Shown here: piece by piece, positions 61,072-64,000 of the stretch
Numbering within the stretch: position 1 is the stretch's first letter
Layout of the letters: each line of letters opens with the position of its first letter
Assembly: GCF_004352915.1 (NCBI RefSeq)
Contig: NZ_SJSY01000075.1
Location: 248,001 to 312,000, forward strand
Length of the DNA stretch: 64,000 nucleotides
From: Flavobacterium zhairuonense
GTDB taxonomy: Bacteria; Bacteroidota; Bacteroidia; Flavobacteriales; Flavobacteriaceae
Direction of reading: 5' to 3'
Notes under the pieces: model-generated
What the model was told of the DNA's origin: nothing
Databases searched by the model: none
The model's input: the letters and a program-made list of their open reading frames with translations, nothing else
Translations under genes and position numbers: made by a program

Positions 61072-62817
61072 TTATTTTACTTCAAAACTTTCTTTTAGCG
61101 ACACTGGTACTCCATTTTTTGTAAATCCTTCTAAATTTATTTCATATTGTCCCGGAATATCAGAAGTAAAAAATGAAATCGTTTTTTCTTTCTCTTCTAA
61201 TGATAATTCTGGTTCCCAAAGCAATTGATATCTGTAATCAGGAATACGGTCATATTTGCTAACACTGCTATAATCTTGCTTAAACGGTATTATTTTGCCT
61301 AAAGGTCTTTGAATTTCAGTTTTTAAAATATAAGAACCTTTATCTTTTGAACTATAATCATTGTCTTTTGTCGTAAAACTAATAATGCCGTCAAATGCCA
61401 TTGGCCCATAAAAATAAATGCCAGGTACTAAGCTGATTTTGTAAATATTGTTCATTTTAAGGTCGATTAGTTCATTTGTATTTTGAACTAATAATCCATC
61501 AACTAAAACTAAAGACGGCTCCGAGAAAAAATTAAGATCATGATTGATATCTCTTACGTGCAAAGTGAAATTTTTATTTTCTTCACGATAATACATTTCC
61601 TTAACGATTTCTATGGTAGTTTCTTTTAAGGTTGGGAATCTTGTATAATTGTCTAGAATATACTCTTTTTGTAATGGATGAAAGAAGGGAAATGCTTTTG
61701 GATTGGCTTGGATACTATCTTTTTTTAAATGATAATAGGCATTTTCGACTTGATTTGCAATTGATCTTTCTTCGAGGCTGGTTTTGTAGTCGGCAGTAAG
61801 ATAAAATTCTTCATTTTGTTTGAGTTCAGATAAATTATATGCATCATATTTATCTATTTCAAGAGTATAGTCGTTTTTATCATTCTCAACTACCTGAACA
61901 ATTGCATTAGAATAATTAGGGTTTTTATCTAAAATAAAACTGAATTTTCCGTCTTGATTTGTTTTTACAACTTTAAAAGCGAAATCTTTTCCAGGCAATG
62001 ATAATGAGATATTTTTATCGGCTATTTGGCTTGGGTCTTTGCTGTTTTTGATTGTTCCTGATACTATTTCGCCTCTTAATTCTGGCAAAAATGTTGTCAG
62101 ATTTAAATTGTTTTCAGTATTGGATTTTGCAAATTCCAATGAATTCAGTTGTCTTTTAAAAGGCAAACTGTTTATTTTTTTTATTGAAAGAGAATAACTC
62201 CCTGTATTGTCTAGATTATTTAATGACTTTATTTTAAGAATGATTTGCTCTCTTTTTGACGCAATTTTTTTATCTGCTTCTAATGCAAAAAGCTGATTTT
62301 TGGAAGCAGAATTTATTGCAATTGACTGACTTTCTGTATTTGATTTATTGTCTTCTTGAGTTGTTGATTGCGTTTGTTTTTTGTTGCTTACAATATAAGG
62401 ATTTATAATGATAAGATCAGTCACAGATGCTTTTGAAATCTTGTTGTTCAGCATCCAGTTTGTGTAGGCAATCAGTTTGTAGTTGCCTGTTGCAATTGTT
62501 GTTGGAATAAAAAAGTCGCCTTCACTCGTGCCATTTTCGAGATAAATCTTATTGCTGAAAATAATTTGTTTTTCATTGTTTAGAAGTTCAACGTGAGCAA
62601 TTTTACTGATCGAACTAAAATTGTTATCAGGAGCGTTCAAACAATAAAATTTACAATGCAGTGTTTCTCCTGCAACTAAAGTCGTATTATTTGCGTGAAC
62701 AAATATATTTTCGCTATATAGCTTAGTTTCATTTTGAGTTAATGAACTATTCTGCGCAATAGCCATATTTGCGACTATCAGCATTATGATGCGTATTATT
62801 TTTTTTAATCTATCCAA
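61072..62817 (-). CDS. MG2-like secreted protein with barrel-less TonB-plug segment (set 2)
   Basis: The 581-residue protein is a clear paralogue of the one at 54437-56152. The signal peptide ends NMAIAQ. The MG2-like part reads FVHANNTTLVAGETLHCKFY, GDFFIPTTIATGNYKLIAYT, NWML. The plug-like segment (about residues 430-500) reads SLVLVDGLLVQNTNEL, ISLVPGIYFYGPMAFDGIIS, FTTKDNDYS. Both end with a beta domain (DYRYQLLWEPEL, GQYEINLEGFTKNGVPV). It starts with TTG at 62817, overlapping the previous gene by 13 bases. No hairpin terminator was seen in the 210 bases after it. Confidence 0.78.
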   Translation of the reverse strand: MDRLKKIIRIIMLIVANMAIAQNSSLTQNETKLYSENIFVHANNTTLVAGETLHCKFYCLNAPDNNFSSISKIAHVELLNNEKQIIFSNKIYLENGTSEGDFFIPTTIATGNYKLIAYTNWMLNNKISKASVTDLIIINPYIVSNKKQTQSTTQEDNKSNTESQSIAINSASKNQLFALEADKKIASKREQIILKIKSLNNLDNTGSYSLSIKKINSLPFKRQLNSLEFAKSNTENNLNLTTFLPELRGEIVSGTIKNSKDPSQIADKNISLSLPGKDFAFKVVKTNQDGKFSFILDKNPNYSNAIVQVVENDKNDYTLEIDKYDAYNLSELKQNEEFYLTADYKTSLEERSIANQVENAYYHLKKDSIQANPKAFPFFHPLQKEYILDNYTRFPTLKETTIEIVKEMYYREENKNFTLHVRDINHDLNFFSEPSLVLVDGLLVQNTNELIDLKMNNIYKISLVPGIYFYGPMAFDGIISFTTKDNDYSSKDKGSYILKTEIQRPLGKIIPFKQDYSSVSKYDRIPDYRYQLLWEPELSLEEKEKTISFFTSDIPGQYEINLEGFTKNGVPVSLKESFEVK

Positions 62818-64000
62818 AATAAAGGTTTAATGTTAGATGAAATTCTTGTGCAGTCGGTACAACCAGGAGGAAAAAATATAACGATTTCCATATTGCTTCG
62901 TTGTCCATAAAATACTTTTTCAGGAACAGGCGACTTAATTAATGCAAGTATTGTTGCGCCGGCACATCCCTTTGCGTCCCAGCAGTTCGCTAATTCTGTC
63001 GGGATGCAATCTGTATAAAATGGGGGATATTGGTCATATGGAAACAGATCTCTGAAATTAAAAAAGATCCTTTTTGACGAAACAGATGACACTTCAAAAT
63101 AACCGATTATTTTTTCGTCAGGGTCATCATCTGATTTTAAATTGCCATAATTAAATCCAGGCTGAACTTGTGATAAAAGACTTTCTGAAGTTGAAAGTTT
63201 TTTTTGAGTAGTATAATAAGTATACGATTCTAAGCTTTGAACATATTGGCGTACAATAATGCTATAACGCTCATTAAGGATAGGATTTGAAATATCAATA
63301 AAACGTATTGGAAGATTGATGCGATCTTCACTTTGGCCAACTGTGCTAAGCAAGATTAAATCATCTGATTTTTTTGTAGTATAACATACTCTGGTTTCGC
63401 CTTGTCTAGGAGTTATCAAATAATTAGGTTCTTCTTTATTTGGGCTGTTTGGATCTACAATAAGTTTGTTTGGACTCCATGAAGGAGATACAATTTTGTA
63501 TGTTTCTTCATATTCGTATCGGTAGAATTTTGATTTTGCACTTGGGTCATAATTTGTTACCTGAATTTGAACTCCCTTATACCCATCGATAGTTTCTACC
63601 TTTGGTTCGACTTGAACATCGCTAACAGCTGTTAAAGTTTGTGTTGCAGACGAATAAGATTTTCCGTCTTTTGTGGTAATATGCAATTGATATGATTTTT
63701 CTGGAAGAGCCTGAAAAGGTTCTTTTGAAACGTATAATCCTGAATATTCTTCAAATTCAAATTCATATGTTTTATTTCCATCTTCACTAATATAAACATT
63801 TGCGCCTGCCTCCATCGTTGGAGTTTTTTCTCCTAAACGAAATGATCTGGAAATTTTTATTTCTTGTGTTCTAAGTTCATTCGTAATCCTAGCTTGAACT
63901 ACGAGTATGTCTTCAAAAGTGTTTGATTGAAAAATATATTGTTCCGTACAACTGCTTATGGTGATGCAGAAAAATATAAGAAATATTTTCTGGCATAAAT
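62805..64000 (-). CDS. DUF4249 lipoprotein (set 2), 5' end cut by the window edge
   Basis: Coding continues in frame from the stop at 62805 to the window edge. Upstream of an internal ATG at 63815 the frame reads on without a stop through EDILVVQARITN and a lipobox ending CITISSC (Cys codon at 63948-63950), so the start lies just outside. It aligns with the set 1 DUF4249 protein: both have KIIGYFEVSS or KVIGYFDVSS and end CTDCTRISSNIKPLFWID or CGDCTSFSSNVKPPFWID. The C-terminal Cys pair is kept. A TonB-dependent receptor probably lies next, beyond the edge; this is inference. Confidence 0.82.
   Translation of the reverse strand, partial: LCQKIFLIFFCITISSCTEQYIFQSNTFEDILVVQARITNELRTQEIKISRSFRLGEKTPTMEAGANVYISEDGNKTYEFEFEEYSGLYVSKEPFQALPEKSYQLHITTKDGKSYSSATQTLTAVSDVQVEPKVETIDGYKGVQIQVTNYDPSAKSKFYRYEYEETYKIVSPSWSPNKLIVDPNSPNKEEPNYLITPRQGETRVCYTTKKSDDLILLSTVGQSEDRINLPIRFIDISNPILNERYSIIVRQYVQSLESYTYYTTQKKLSTSESLLSQVQPGFNYGNLKSDDDPDEKIIGYFEVSSVSSKRIFFNFRDLFPYDQYPPFYTDCIPTELANCWDAKGCAGATILALIKSPVPEKVFYGQRSNMEIVIFFPPGCTDCTRISSNIKPLFWID

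Noticed and set aside
62805..63815. A truncated DUF4249 protein beginning at the ATG at 63815
   Set aside because: The frame continues upstream without a stop through a DUF4249-like N-terminus and lipobox to the window edge, so the gene is cut by the window and not by mutation.

Overview
The window comes from a Bacteroidota genome and almost certainly from Flavobacterium, of the F. johnsoniae type. The evidence is AT-rich DNA, SusC/SusD-type outer-membrane proteins, a type IX secretion C-terminal domain, TAnnTTTG-type promoters, a short primary sigma factor without region 1.1, and a class II HMG-CoA reductase. No rRNA, insertion sequence, prophage or CRISPR array was seen. There is one tRNA (Phe).

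Region 1 (1-2280, minus strand) holds the start of a HAD phosphatase gene cut by the left edge, a BaiN-type flavoprotein and a glycerophosphodiester phosphodiesterase.

Region 2 (2280-23260) is a complete maltose/starch utilisation locus around a LacI-family regulator. To the right of the regulator run susC, susD, a SusE-like lipoprotein and a very large type IX-secreted alpha-amylase. To its left run a maltose-type MFS transporter, beta-phosphoglucomutase, a GH65 phosphorylase, a GH97 alpha-glucosidase and two GH13 enzymes. Starch would be cut at the surface, imported by SusCD, trimmed in the periplasm, carried inward by the MFS protein and split by phosphate, the beta-glucose 1-phosphate then going to glucose 6-phosphate. 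Several gaps between the left-arm genes hold long palindromes, each of a different sequence family.

Region 3 (23260-32460) has an MHS-type MFS transporter with a small membrane protein, tRNA-Phe, and a forward run coaX, outer-membrane barrel, lptC, small membrane protein, CorC/HlyC-type protein and ppiD. Region 4 (32456-34798) pairs a GYDIA-type GHMP kinase with HMG-CoA reductase (mevalonate pathway). Region 5 (34979-42241) carries a DPP IV-like peptidase, two POT peptide transporters and three thioredoxin-fold paralogues, two of which have lost CxxC. Region 6 (42248-47058) is a minus-strand run surE, small membrane protein, lpxB, NlpC/P60 lipoprotein and comEC. Region 7 (47272-52201) has a tail-specific protease, a DNA/RNA nuclease lipoprotein, rpe and rpoD; rpoD has a rare strong Shine-Dalgarno sequence for this phylum.

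Region 8 (52285-64000, minus strand) is the least familiar part. An ECF sigma factor overlaps a gene for an anti-sigma-like protein that appears to span both membranes. Upstream lie two related gene sets, each with a DUF4249 lipoprotein followed by an MG2-like protein carrying a TonB-plug-like segment without a barrel. One set also has an STN-domain TonB-dependent receptor and an unknown secreted protein. In both sets the DUF4249 stop and the next start overlap by the same 13 bases, using a TTG start. This is the best candidate for an undescribed system.
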